Below are positions 24,915 through 35,875 of a stretch of DNA of 64,000 bases, in pieces. The stretch spans positions 15,314,001 to 15,378,000 of the forward strand of contig NW_020825288.1 in the NCBI RefSeq assembly GCF_003286085.1, read 5' to 3'. This DNA is from Drosophila persimilis. Its lineage: Eukaryota > Arthropoda > Insecta > Diptera > Drosophilidae. Under the pieces are notes generated by a model. It worked only from the letters and a program-made list of their open reading frames with translations, had not been told where the DNA came from and did not search any database. Every line of letters starts with the position of its first letter. The stretch's first letter is position 1. A program made the position numbers and the translations under genes.

Positions 24915-26300
24915 TTATGCCCGTGCATCTTCGGCATTCTGTTTTTCCATCTGTTTGGCCTTGTTTTTGTTCAGCAACTTTTCCCACATAGTCGCTGAAC
25001 GAGATACGCGATCGCGTGAAATTGTGCTGCCCGATGCCCGACAAGTTGTGGCACCTAAAGCCCTTTTCCTTGGTCTTTTCTCGTTACTATTCTGATTGGT
25101 GGCCGTCCCGTCGATGAAGCTCTCCTTGAGAGAGAACGTAACGGGCTCCGCATCCATGCCTGCTATCCACTCTTCAGCCGTGATGGCGGCGGTCGCCGCC
25201 AGTGTGTTGGGGTAAAGGTCCTCCTGGAAGTGATCGGACTTGCGCGGCACCGTCATCGAAACCACCTGGCACTGGCCGTTGCTCGTCAGGCGATAGAACC
25301 TGGCCACTTCGCAGGCGATGATGTCGCAGCCGCGCTTCGGCATCATGGCAATACCGCGCTGCGGCTCCGTCGTCTTAAAGGAGCTTATGTAGTGCACGTA
25401 GGGCGGCTCCGGCGTCACCTCAAAGAACTTAATGACGAGGTCGCCCTTGCCGCACAGATATATCATGTTCGTGTCCGCATCGTATATCGGAAACAGGACA
25501 CCACTCGCCATGTCCAGGTTGCCCTGGGCAATGGAGTTGCACAGATCCTGCGGATCGCGGAGCGAGTACTGGCGGTCCGAAGCGCGATTGAAGCCCGTTG
25601 TGAATACCAGGCCCGAGCGCAGGAAGATGGCGCGCGAGGCCCTGGCGCTGTCGTGGCATATGGCTTCGCTGTACAGTTTTGCGGTGCGAGGGTCGAATAT
25701 GCGTATCTTCTTGTCCCTGCAGGTGGTGACCAGCATCGTGCCGTCCCAGTTGAAGCAGGCACTGTACAAGACTTCCGGATGGGAGTCAAGGTGGACCAGA
25801 ATCTCGCCAGTCCCCACATTCCAGATGACGACCTTCTTGTCCCATCCGGCGGTGAGCAGAACATTGTGGGCCGAGGGATGCCACAGCAGAAGGGCCACCC
25901 GACGCTCATGGTAGACCAGGTCGACAGTGGGTTGAGTCAGGGTGGTCATCAGACCTTCGTCTGGTATCATCCACAGCTTCACCGAACAGTCCTCGGATGC
26001 GGAGGCGATCAGATTGTCGTTGTGCGGACACCAAGCGATGTCTAGCACTGGGCTCGTGTGTCCGGACACCAGCGGATAGTCGGACGGAATGCGTCCAGTC
26101 TGGGACAGTGGCAGAACGATGAAGGCCCCGCCGCCCGACGTTTCCAGAATAATGGCCAAGAATTTGGGATTGGCGCAGCAGAGAGTCGAGTCCCAGCTGG
26201 TTTTCGAGACGCGTATGTTTTCGAAACCCTCCTCTCGCTTCTGGGCCTGTCCATAGACATGCCGGAATTTTGAGTTCCGCACCATCCGTACTAAGGACAT
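24915..26300 (-). CDS. Intronless coronin-like WD40 actin-regulator (probable retrogene)
   Basis: The frame is a single uninterrupted 461-residue protein clearly of the coronin family, which binds F-actin and, in conventional members, tunes Arp2/3 and cofilin activity at the cortex. Seen: the N-terminal family signature SKFRHVYGQ followed by ENIRVSK; WD40 units at roughly residues 75-112 (SGHTSPVLDIAWCPHND...SVKLW), 125-160 (WHPSAHNVLLTAGWDKKVVIW) and 168-205 (SACFNWDGTMLVTTCRDKKIRIFDP); then the coronin C-terminal propeller extension with TEPQRG, MPKRGCD and MTVPRKSDHFQEDLYP. An ATG six bases upstream (26306) is in frame, but starting at 26300 puts the IRVSK arginine at residue 30, the numbering of the actin-binding Arg30 of mammalian coronin 1B. 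After AEEW the tail is short (about 75 residues), with a basic KRPRKR patch and a lysine/glutamine-rich end instead of an obvious long coiled coil. Known: animal coronin genes are normally split by introns. Inferred: an RNA-mediated duplicate that is still intact and so probably functional. Stop TAA at 24915-24917. Confidence 0.93.
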   Translation of the reverse strand: MSLVRMVRNSKFRHVYGQAQKREEGFENIRVSKTSWDSTLCCANPKFLAIILETSGGGAFIVLPLSQTGRIPSDYPLVSGHTSPVLDIAWCPHNDNLIASASEDCSVKLWMIPDEGLMTTLTQPTVDLVYHERRVALLLWHPSAHNVLLTAGWDKKVVIWNVGTGEILVHLDSHPEVLYSACFNWDGTMLVTTCRDKKIRIFDPRTAKLYSEAICHDSARASRAIFLRSGLVFTTGFNRASDRQYSLRDPQDLCNSIAQGNLDMASGVLFPIYDADTNMIYLCGKGDLVIKFFEVTPEPPYVHYISSFKTTEPQRGIAMMPKRGCDIIACEVARFYRLTSNGQCQVVSMTVPRKSDHFQEDLYPNTLAATAAITAEEWIAGMDAEPVTFSLKESFIDGTATNQNSNEKRPRKRALGATTCRASGSTISRDRVSRSATMWEKLLNKNKAKQMEKQNAEDARA

Positions 26301-26306
26301 TTCCAT

Positions 26307-26673
26307 GAATCAAGGACTCTGAGTACGATCTCTGTTTGGAAGTTCTTTGCTAAACGGAGATTTGGGTTTTACGGAAATAGTCAACTAAAATTTCGAATTT
26401 AACACTTGCTTTCGTTTTTGTTAAGAAATAAAAATACGAATGTTTAGATGTAAATAAAACTTTAAAAATATAACAGCTCTGAATAGCTCGAGTGCCAGGA
26501 AAATTATGATATTCACAATACATGTATGACAATTTACTACTTTTTTGCCTACTTGTTTGGACACACAATCTAAAACATAAAACTCTGTTCTGTTCCTGTT
26601 CTGATAAAGACCGATTTTTATGAAAATGTTTTTGTAAGAGCAATGATTTAGTCGATTTGTGTGTGTTTGAACA
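26307..26673. promoter_or_regulatory. Short AT-rich intergenic region between two divergent genes
   Basis: About 370 AT-rich bases separate the start of the coronin-like gene (minus) from the start of the RING-CH-like frame (plus), so it would have to hold both promoters and 5' UTRs. No clear TATA box was recognised. The contrast with the GC-rich coronin frame is sharp. That it drives both genes is inferred from layout only. Confidence 0.35.
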
Positions 26674-27000
26674 ATGCCATTGGGCCGTCAAATGAATACA
26701 GAAAGACGCGTGAGAAATTGTAGAGCAGAAAGAACGAAATGCGTGTGTGAGCATCACAATTACAAGTGGCACGAGATGACTGAAATCCTCAAGGGCATTT
26801 GGACCGGAGAAATGTGCGTATGTTCGTTATTGACACTCACAGAGAAAATGGCCCATAAGAAGTGCATTGAGCATTTACATTCCGCTCATCCGAAATTGAT
26901 GATTGTTGTTATAGACAAAGAATGTCCACATTGTCATGCGCTCAAATTCAAACATGGGACTTGCACATTAGCATGGATCCAGATTCAAGCCTGTTCCTGA
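26674..27000 (+). CDS. Small Cys/His-rich protein, possible divergent RING-CH (MARCH-like) domain
   Basis: A 108-residue ATG-initiated frame in a good fly start context (AACAATG), with an in-frame TGA six bases upstream of the ATG, so the start is well bounded. Seen: ordered metal-ligand candidates C23-x-C25, C48-x-C50, H61-x2-C64 and C84-x2-C87, with HKKCIEHLHS and ECPHCHALKF matching in layout the second half of RING-CH domains (C-x-C, then H-x2-C, then C-x2-C followed by an aromatic residue). Known: RING-CH proteins are E3 ubiquitin ligases of the MARCH type, usually membrane-anchored. Departures: the first pair is C-x-C rather than C-x2-C, spacings are longer than usual, and no transmembrane helix is seen. 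The protein ends 11 residues after C97. It could be a degenerate or soluble relative, or the last exon of a longer gene. It sits head-to-head with the coronin-like gene. Function is inferred only. Confidence 0.5.
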   Translation: MPLGRQMNTERRVRNCRAERTKCVCEHHNYKWHEMTEILKGIWTGEMCVCSLLTLTEKMAHKKCIEHLHSAHPKLMIVVIDKECPHCHALKFKHGTCTLAWIQIQACS

Positions 27001-28245
27001 AGTCAATTCGATTAATCAGTTCATGATTCCAAATGACATCTTTCGCAGAACAGAAGTAGTTCACAGTACTTTGGCAAATGGCTAGCGAATCAGTACATTC
27101 AAAAGTTTCTATAATAGTTATACTGCTGTTTTATGCTATTTATATATAAATTTTTATATAGATTGCATATGTTTTTCGGTGGATCCTGGACCAGTGTGCC
27201 CCACACACACACTTAATTGCAATTGACATTGATTAGCATTTGCACGCCAATGCGGCGGGGTGTTAAGTAGCCAAAGGCATCTAATGAGTTTGCCATGTGG
27301 CAAAGCATAATTTCTGCATGTCAGTCACTCAGTCGGTGAAATGTGATGGGGAGGAGGAGCATCAGAGCATCAGAGCGTCAGATGAAGCATCAGTTGGAGG
27401 AGGAAATGCCGGAAAAGTGTGGTATGGGTGCGTTGTCAATGTTGGTTCTAATCCTGCTCATCATCTACATCTACAGTTGCCAGCACGAATGCGATTTTGA
27501 AAAATCACCAGAACCGGTTGTCACCATTTGACGGAAAAGTCTTAGCCGGTGCTGGTGCTGTTGTTGCCGATGTTGCTGCTGTTGCCTGGCTGGCACCTGC
27601 TGATTTTATCCTGGCCATTTGGCCGCTTGGCCGCTTGGCTGCTTGGCCGCTTGGCCATTTGCTTGGCTCGCTGTTCGGGGCGGCCTCTCCATTTGATTGT
27701 CTGCCGTTGATTGCCGCTGATGTTCTGCAGCTGTGTAGTCGTCGTCTTCGGGGCCTGCTGGAAATTAAGTTGCTGCCTGACAACATTTACATGCTGGCAA
27801 CTGGCAGCTTTTGATGTTTTAATGATAAGATTTGCGCGATTGATTTTTCCTGGGTGTCTCGGCTGCTGCTGGACCATCCCAGCACCCACCTCCTACCAAC
27901 AAAAGAGCTGGAAAATGTGGCGCAAAAACGTGCCACAAACCGATTGGGCCGCAACGCCTCCCCTAACAAGGTCAATGGGTTAATGCGGCATCAGTCGGGA
28001 TTCGGTAGTCCCAGACCACACGCCCACCTTGTGCCTAGATTACGATAATTGCCTCTGCCGGCCGTTGCTGCTGCTGCTGCAGCGGCGGTCCCCAATCCCC
28101 AATCCGCAAGTGCAACTGTAAGTGCCACCGTTTGAGCTGGCGGCACTGGATGGCACGATGACGATTGACAGCGGTGCTGGAGCTGCCACTCAACTGCAGA
28201 CGGCGCATGTTGGCCATCAAATGTCTAGGCTAAACATTTAGATTA

Positions 28246-28284
28246 GACGACGAAGACGAAGACGACGACGACGACGACGAGGAG
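28246..28284. repeat. (GAC)n / (GAAGAC)n microsatellite
   Basis: Purine-rich triplet run, mainly GACGAC, ending GAGGAG and followed by two GTCTTCC copies. Confidence 0.85.
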
Positions 28285-28513
28285 TCTTCCGTCTTCCGTC
28301 AGGAATGCCATTTTTATGGAGCAGCAGCCAGTGCTGGATGCATGTAGTCGAGAACAATCGTCGCGACGATGGGGGCTAATCTAGTTAAATTGTTGCATGC
28401 AACAGTTGCACACAAACACACTTAGATCCAGATACAGATACACAAACAGATACAGCTACACGATAGCAACAGATACTTGGATAATTTCGTTGAGCTAATT
28501 GCGAAAAGTGCTC

Positions 28514-28552
28514 CCGTGGCCGTGGCCGTGGCTGTGGCTGTGGCTGTGGCTC
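28514..28552. repeat. (GTGGCC/T)n hexanucleotide repeat
   Basis: Six to seven copies, shifting from GTGGCC to GTGGCT. Val-Ala frames through it are chance. Confidence 0.85.
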
Positions 28553-31500
28553 CACACCGCCCGTCCAGACAAGTGAAAGACAAGCGGGCACGTGCGGCGG
28601 GGGCAGGTCGAAACTGGCTCCCGAACTCGATTAGCCAATCCTCCCATGCCAGCCGATGCCAGCCCAAACCGTTGGCCATTTATGTAAGTGACACCTACGT
28701 GGAAGTGGATGTGGATGTGGTAGCCGGGAGGCAGCAATTGTGTTCCCTGGGCCCACAAATAATAGCTTCATTGGGCAGCTATGCAGCTAGGCAGCTAGGA
28801 CGCTGCGTTGCCGGAGCAATTTCAATGCCAGCGGCCTCTGCAGTGGCCTGCAGGCTGCCAAAATGGGCAACCATGTCGGGCAATGGAATCTGGTCTGAAA
28901 TTTGCATTGTCTTGCTCCGGCCAGAGCCAGAGCCAGAGCCATAGCCAGGGCCGACCAAAAATGGTCGTTGGCATTGCCTGACATTATTATGCTGCCGATG
29001 CCGATGCCACTGCCACTGCCACTGCCACTACTGATGCTGATTCGGACCCCTAATGGCTCCGACCGGGCATTTAAATGTCCATCAATTTATCAATTAAGTT
29101 TGCAACTAAACAATTAATTGTCATCCAGACCCTGGGAAGCTCTGCCACACTCACTCTGCTCCTCTACTCACTTGGGTCTCGGCATTGCTTTTGCTTCCTT
29201 CCCAGCACGAGTATTTATCCATATAGAGCAGGCGGTTTTATGGCCGCGACGTTCCGACATTTACTAACCATGGCCTGGCAGTCCATCCACAATTTCGCTT
29301 CGAATGCCGGAATATGCAGGTGACAATAAGTGGCGAGAATATGTGCATAGTAAAATTTGTTGAGCTTGTCGCTTGAGCGGAATTTATGGGCCGTGCACAT
29401 GGCGCCAAAGGTAATGTGGGAGACCAGGTAACTGTGACAGCCGCCTGGCTATGCCGCTGAAGGTTATGCCTGGCTGTGGCCCAGCAGTTCCAAAACTGCA
29501 CCGGAATGGAATGCCCCCAGAAATGGGGGGCACTGCAAAGTGTTCAAAATTACTAAAGCCGCTTATGGAGAACTCATGCATACGAGTATTTGTTGGCAGT
29601 GTCGCGGAGGTTCTCTGTGCGGCCCGTTAGCGATGCGTGCGTGAGTTGCCAAATGGCCCAAACGGTGGGCGGAAAATGGGTTGGGCTGGGAACACTTGAA
29701 GTGCTGATACGAAGAGGTTTTGTAACTCAAATTTGATGGCAAAGAAATTTATCATCTATTATTTTCATTTCAAGAATTGTTACTGTTTTTATTGACTCTT
29801 GGAAGAAACCAGACAATATGCTGATAATAAAGATAGCCAATAAACAGCTGTGGATAGAATCCTTCATGAATGATAGTCTAAAACTGCGGAATGGGATCGT
29901 CAAGTAAGCTCATACTCCCTTTGAGCAATGTCATATGGTTATACTCGCATTCATATCTCTTATTCAATAAACTTTTGCAAGCACACTCTTCATGTTCACA
30001 AGCATCACTGCTTTAATGTCACCCACTTCAAATGCCATTGACAGAAAGTTATAAATTACAAGAGGAGCGCGTCCTTTGTGGCTGCTAAAGGAAGAAAGAT
30101 CCCCCTTGAAAAGTAGAAAAATATGAATATTGCTGGGGGAAATCCAATGAATTCATTCATTTATCCAGTCGTTTCTTACATTCAGTCAGTGAAATTGGAC
30201 TGAACAGCTTCTAAGTAGTCCGTTTTTTCTGAAAATTAGTTATTAATGTTCCCATTTCTACATCAAACTTCTTCCACATGCCATGGACTTCCTCTTCCAA
30301 CGAAGAAGTTGTGGGCGAGACTTAGTAGTTTTTAGTCACTTTTGAATTTGATTATGCCAAATAATAGAAAATCAGATGTTTTGAGGCTGCTTCTCACGGA
30401 CCCCTCGCCATTTGGCGGTTTTTGCCATTATTTTTGTTTGCTTTTGTGGCACAGTAGTTCAAGCCACGGGTAAATGTCATAAGTTAATTAGATTAAATTG
30501 CAGCCGCAATATTGTTACATGTTCGCCTGCCTTCCGCTCCATTCCATCCCATTCTGCCTGTTCTTCTCTGTTCTGTTCTCCTCCTCCTTCGTGCTGTGTC
30601 TTTTCTTACTATTCATTTCTCGTTCTACCGATTCCGCTACTGCTGTCAATGTCAGTCGCAGTTGCAGTCGTGCTGCATACTTTGCGGCTGTCACGGCTTG
30701 CGCACAAAAGTAGGCAGCAAAACGTGTGGCCTGAGACGCCAAACAAAAGGCGCACATTTACATATGTTTGTATGTACCCTAATGACTGTGTGTGCGGGTC
30801 TAAGTGCAACTGGCTGCATTAATTAAAAGAAAAAAAATCAACTAAGCCATGCACTCGAAAATTCAATAAGTTGCATTCGGCTGGGGCTGAAACAAATGCA
30901 AGCAGCTCGATGGCCGCAAGTTTTGCATGTTCCCAAGTTGCTGGGCCTCTTGCCAGGCCACGGAAAAAGTTTCACACACAAACAAGAAACAAACAAACGA
31001 GCAAGCAGCAAGCAGCTACGAGCAACGAGCTGTTTGCGAACCGGCAAACAAAAACAGGGGACCCAAAGGCACGGCTGAACCCATCTCGAACGCCCACGCA
31101 CAAATGACGGCCCGGCCATGGCGATGGTGATGGCTATGGCAATGCCTCTCGACTTGCCTGCTAACGGTGCTGCCCACTTACGCACCGCACAACCCTCCAC
31201 ACGCACTCACGCACTTGCTGGCAAGGCGCTTAAGTGTTACGCATGTGTGTGCACTAGTGTGCGCCATTTTGTACTAGTTCAGCATCGGTCTCCGGTTTAC
31301 GGTCTCCGGCTAAGGGATCGGAGCTCCGTCTGGGGTCTGGGGATGCACCGAAGCAGCGAGGACTCCAACGATGGCATGCAATATTTTTAATGAAATATGC
31401 AACAGCAACACTCAGACGCATCCCCACAACCCCGCATGGCGCACATGGTGCATGAGGCAGAGCCTCCCTGAGGGCAGACTGCACTGTCTGCTGCTGGCTG

Positions 31501-34500
31501 GTTCTTTCTATTTCCGTGTAATCATTCTTAACTTGCAACCCGAATGCACGTGCCTGTGTAAGCTGCAAGTCAAGTGCTTGTGATTTGCCATTGTCGAGTT
31601 ACTCCTCACGCATTTGTCTGGCAATTTAATAACCTAGACAGACGCATATTACATTCCGAATCCGACTCCAACACTAAGTGACCCAAATTGTTGTCAAGCT
31701 ATGTAATTTACGTCCGTATATATTTCCCTCCCATTCGCCACGAACGAAGGCGCACTGTGCGTATGCGTAATCACGACAGGAGCACCAGCCAGCTCAAGTG
31801 AAAATCTTTAACTGGCCGTGGGGCGTATTATAAATAATGTAATTAAATTTCCAATTGCACGCACAATGCAAGTGCTCTCCACGACCGGCCGTTTTCCATT
31901 TAATTAAACTAATTCAATTTGCAAATAAACACCTTATTAATATATAGCATACAGCCCCATAGCCCCATTATCTCGCTCTAATTGCAAACTCTTCCGCCCA
32001 GACATTGCGTTGGGATGGAATCTAATTTGTTTGTTCTTCCGCCTCCCATTGCATCCCATCAGAGCCAAGCCGAAACCGATTCTCCAGACATTTGCCGCAA
32101 ATAAAATGTAATCAGCAGTAAATCAAGTGCCGCATCAACGGCAGGTGAAAAGTTGGATCCGTGTGGCAAATGTGACAATGCAGGAGTTGACGAGGCAGCC
32201 ATGGGGGAGGCGTTGCTGTTGACTCTTCTGCCAGTTCATTTGGCCAAATGATAAGTCACACTGAGCGTACACACAGGAAAACCTTTGCTCTGCTATGCTC
32301 TGCAAAATACGTATATATTTGAAATTATGATTTGTGCCGTTGGCCACACTCAGGCGCACTCGAAGGAATCTCCACCCAACACCCGACACCCGACAGCCTT
32401 CTGTTTCTTGCGTGTGTCAACGGCACAAAGCCCCAAGACCGTCCAGAGTGTGAACCTTTGCTTGCCAGTTGCCAAAAGTTAATTATAAAGTGCACTTTTG
32501 TCTGTCTCTCTGCTCTCCACACGATTACCATTTTCTATATTCTATTTTCCATTTGTTGTTCTGTGCTTAAGCTCCTCTTTGATGGCATTGCTTTAATGAA
32601 TTATTAAAAGGACCCCGAATAGAATGGCAACTTGGAATCGAATTCATCGGCAATTTGTTTAAATAAACCCCTACAAATTTGAAAAGGCTTCTTTTCACAA
32701 GCTGCTAATCTTCAAACATATGAACCAAGCAAAAATACTAGTAAAAATGTAGTAAATAGAACTCTGGAGTAGAGCGTTTGTGAAGACTTGTGCCACAGTC
32801 TACTTCAGAAAATATAATTTTTCGAAAATTGTCTAGCCTTCTTTGAACAAAGACCCACTGACAGCCGATATCTAATGCTGCCACGATATGTCCATCTCAA
32901 GAGCATAGCTTGACGCTTCAGCTGATATCGATATTTAGAAGTTAGATCAGACTGAGTTTTTCTTTGTCTATTCTTGCAGTTACAATACATATTATACATT
33001 ACCATTTCTTCCACATAAAGCAAGCCAAAAACCAGTCACAGCCAAAGCAGACCGCGATCTCTCTCAGCTTCGCTCGCACTTGTCATGAGAGATTGTCAAA
33101 AAAAAGGAGAGACAGAGAGAAACCATGACATGAAGAAACATCCCAGTAGAACCACTAACAGTAATAAGCCGTAAAACTGTGCTGTTTGTATTTTTTTATC
33201 CACCTACTGAAGCTCTTGACCCATCACGAATTTTTCACGACCTTTTTTAAAAACTTTTAAGAGTCAAACTTCTTTAACGACACTGACCTTTTTATTGTTG
33301 TTTAAGACAAACGCTCAGCCAGGGACTTCGTTGATACCATCCGACCCCATTCCCATAATGGGCAGGCGGCGTCGCTTTATTAAGTGCCAACATCTGATTC
33401 TTATCCAATTAGTGGGGAATGGCCGACGACACGCTGCGTTTAAGCCAGCGAATGGGACAGACAAACTTTCACCCAAAAGGAAGTGCCGGAGGATGCGGAA
33501 GGGCTAAGGAAGGCGGTGGCCAAAACAAAATGGCCCTTTGTGGGTTGGAGGCAGTGCAGCTGGCAAAAAGTTAAGCTGTTTAGCTTGCACCGAAAAACCA
33601 TGTGGCAATAGCTGTCTTGCCACAAAAAAGTGTAAGCAGATTTAAGTCCGAGGCGGACAGAGAATGCTTGCTAATGAAAAATGCAGTTGGCCTTTTCCGG
33701 GCTCTAAGTGCGGGTTTTCCTCCTGAGGCTCTCTCCTTCTTTGGGGAGGTGACTTATTGAAATGTGATTTATTGACTTGGCTTTGGCCGCAGGTGTAGGG
33801 TGCATCCGTTAGGAGACTGCATCCGCAATTACATTTGACACTAGAAAGTGTTTCCGGCAGGTCAATAACAAGTTGCCAGATATTGGCTCAGCTTCCTAAC
33901 AGATAAGTGGACATAATTCTGGATGGAACACCCAATGAGGGCACACAGTTTTTAATTACAGGTCTTCTGCTGACCATAACCATGGGCAATTCCTTTCCGA
34001 GAAAGATACTCGTTGAGACAGTGGAACAACACCCACATTCCTGTCTGCTCGGGCTGAGGATGCTGCCCTATTGGTGTATCGGTGTCAGTGCGTGCCTGTT
34101 TGCCGCCCCAACAACACGGAACTGGGTGTACAACCGAGTCCTGCTCTGCCTTTTGTATGCATCCTGTGCCAGTTCCACAGTCTGCTGCATTCATTAGACT
34201 AAGCCAAGTGGCGGTGGCGCTCATTGCCTCAGACTCAGCCTCGGCAGCTGCCCCATCCTGGAAGCAGGTTTAAATTGCATTTACAGGCGGACTCTGGGCT
34301 CTGGGATTCTACTCCACTAATGGTGTTACATGACTCGGGGCCATCCTCCCGCTATTATGATGATTATGATTACTCGCGGCCTTCAGCTATTAGGATAAAG
34401 ATGCGACACTTCCAAATTGTCGCTTAGCCCGGCTTATGCCAGCACTAACGAGAAGCTTCTGGCCATGGCAGCCAAGTAAATGAAAAGGAATTTACGTATT

Positions 34501-35858
34501 TCATTCAATTAAACAAATTGCAGGCTGTCTTGGCTTTAGTCGAAGGACAAAATCAAAATCCTTCTCCTGCTCTACAATTAGCATGTCCCAGTGGACACCT
34601 GAGCTGGAACTGTGCTTTTGACAGCTACATATGTTACTTAATCGCACGGCAGCCGTCTGCCACTGCCACTGAGCAGGAAGTGCATGACCATCGCTTGCCA
34701 CACGACATGCAACACGTCAGGGCTGCAAGCGTCGCGAAACAAAACTTCGCCTCACATAGAGCACAGGTTAAAAACAACTTTTCCGTAAATGAAAATGTTC
34801 TGGCAAAAAACTCTGTCCCCGTTCCCGTCCCCGCATTGGTAGAGGTAAATTGGGGGCACCCAACACCGAAGACTGTGTTTACTTTTCTATTTGAAAAGTT
34901 ATAAGTGAGATTGTTTCTTTCTTGTATTCTTGGGGTTAATGCAGTCCTCCAAGTACTCCGTAAAATTATGACAAGTCGCCGATTTTCATGTTTCTTGAAT
35001 TCAATTAGAGTTTGGTATTAGTTCTGGGAGGAATTCAGGAGGATTGTGGGTACATAGATAATGTTAACGGTTTTTGTAATATCCAGATACCGTTATAATG
35101 AATTGATCGAAGGAATGTAGAAGGAATTTATATGTATAGAGTTCTTTCTGGGGATCGTGGATGTCCAATCACTGGGTGAGATTGATTTTTGTGTTCCTTT
35201 TAGACCCACTTTCACCTTCCGGCCGTTACATTTACCGTTCTGTAGGTCAAACACGATCCGTTTAGAGTTGTATGTCTTAATTATTATAATCTATATCACA
35301 CCCTATGCCTTGAAATATCTTTTAGAATATATACAAGGTAATTTTAAATAAATAATAAATAAAATATATAGAAGTGAATGTATTTCACTATTTCCAGGAA
35401 CCCCATATATCTTAGATTTATGTAGATTAATATGCAAATAATCCAAATTATTTCGCCCTTAATCTGGAATAATATCATGCAAGTGTGTCCAAAAATTCCC
35501 CATAGGGCTATACCTCACTCAGGGTATCGAATTAATAGTATTATAGCATGCCTGCTTGCCATTGGTCAGCGTGCACATTAAATAAGGTTGTTGGGACATT
35601 TCCGCTAGATTTGATTATCGCCTGGCGGGGAGGATCAGTTTCATAACGCGATGGGTCTGATATTGGGAAAGGGGCGCGTATACTCGTAAATCGACTTGAG
35701 CATGGTCCTGGCAATAGAATGACTTAATCTGTAGTTGCTGAAATTGCATGTGTAACTGTAACTTCCAGGACTGGAACTCTCCTAAGTATCGTTGCATGTG
35801 AGAACTACTCGAATTTCGTTGCATGTTGCTGTGGGTAGGCCTTTTCTTAGAGTTAAGT

Positions 35859-35875
35859 TTTATTGTTAGTTTATT
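35859..35875 (-). terminator. Twin AATAAA polyadenylation signals
   Basis: Minus-strand AATAAA at 35875-35870 and again at 35864-35859, five bases apart. Downstream to about 35.6 kb there is no obvious gene. This suggests the 3' end of a minus-strand transcript, most simply the gene whose exon is at 37.9-38.2 kb. Confidence 0.45.

Larger units (their letters stand above)
27001..35858. other. Non-coding stretch without recognised genes
   Basis: Mixed-composition DNA with simple repeats at 28.2-28.5 kb, (GCCACT)n near 29.0 kb and an AT-rich tract near 35.35 kb. Frames of 90-130 codons near 30.4, 33.9 and 34.5 kb lack domains; the one at 30.4 kb has no ATG at its start. No RNA gene seen. Confidence 0.6.

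Noticed and set aside
25230..26045. 271-codon plus frame opposite the coronin-like gene
   Set aside because: Antisense shadow of a strongly codon-biased GC-rich gene; peptide shows no domain.
30412..30822. Apparent secreted Cys-rich protein (signal-peptide-like start)
   Set aside because: The frame begins without an ATG (TTG), has no upstream exon signal, and the Ser/Cys-rich part comes from TTCTCC-type pyrimidine-rich DNA.
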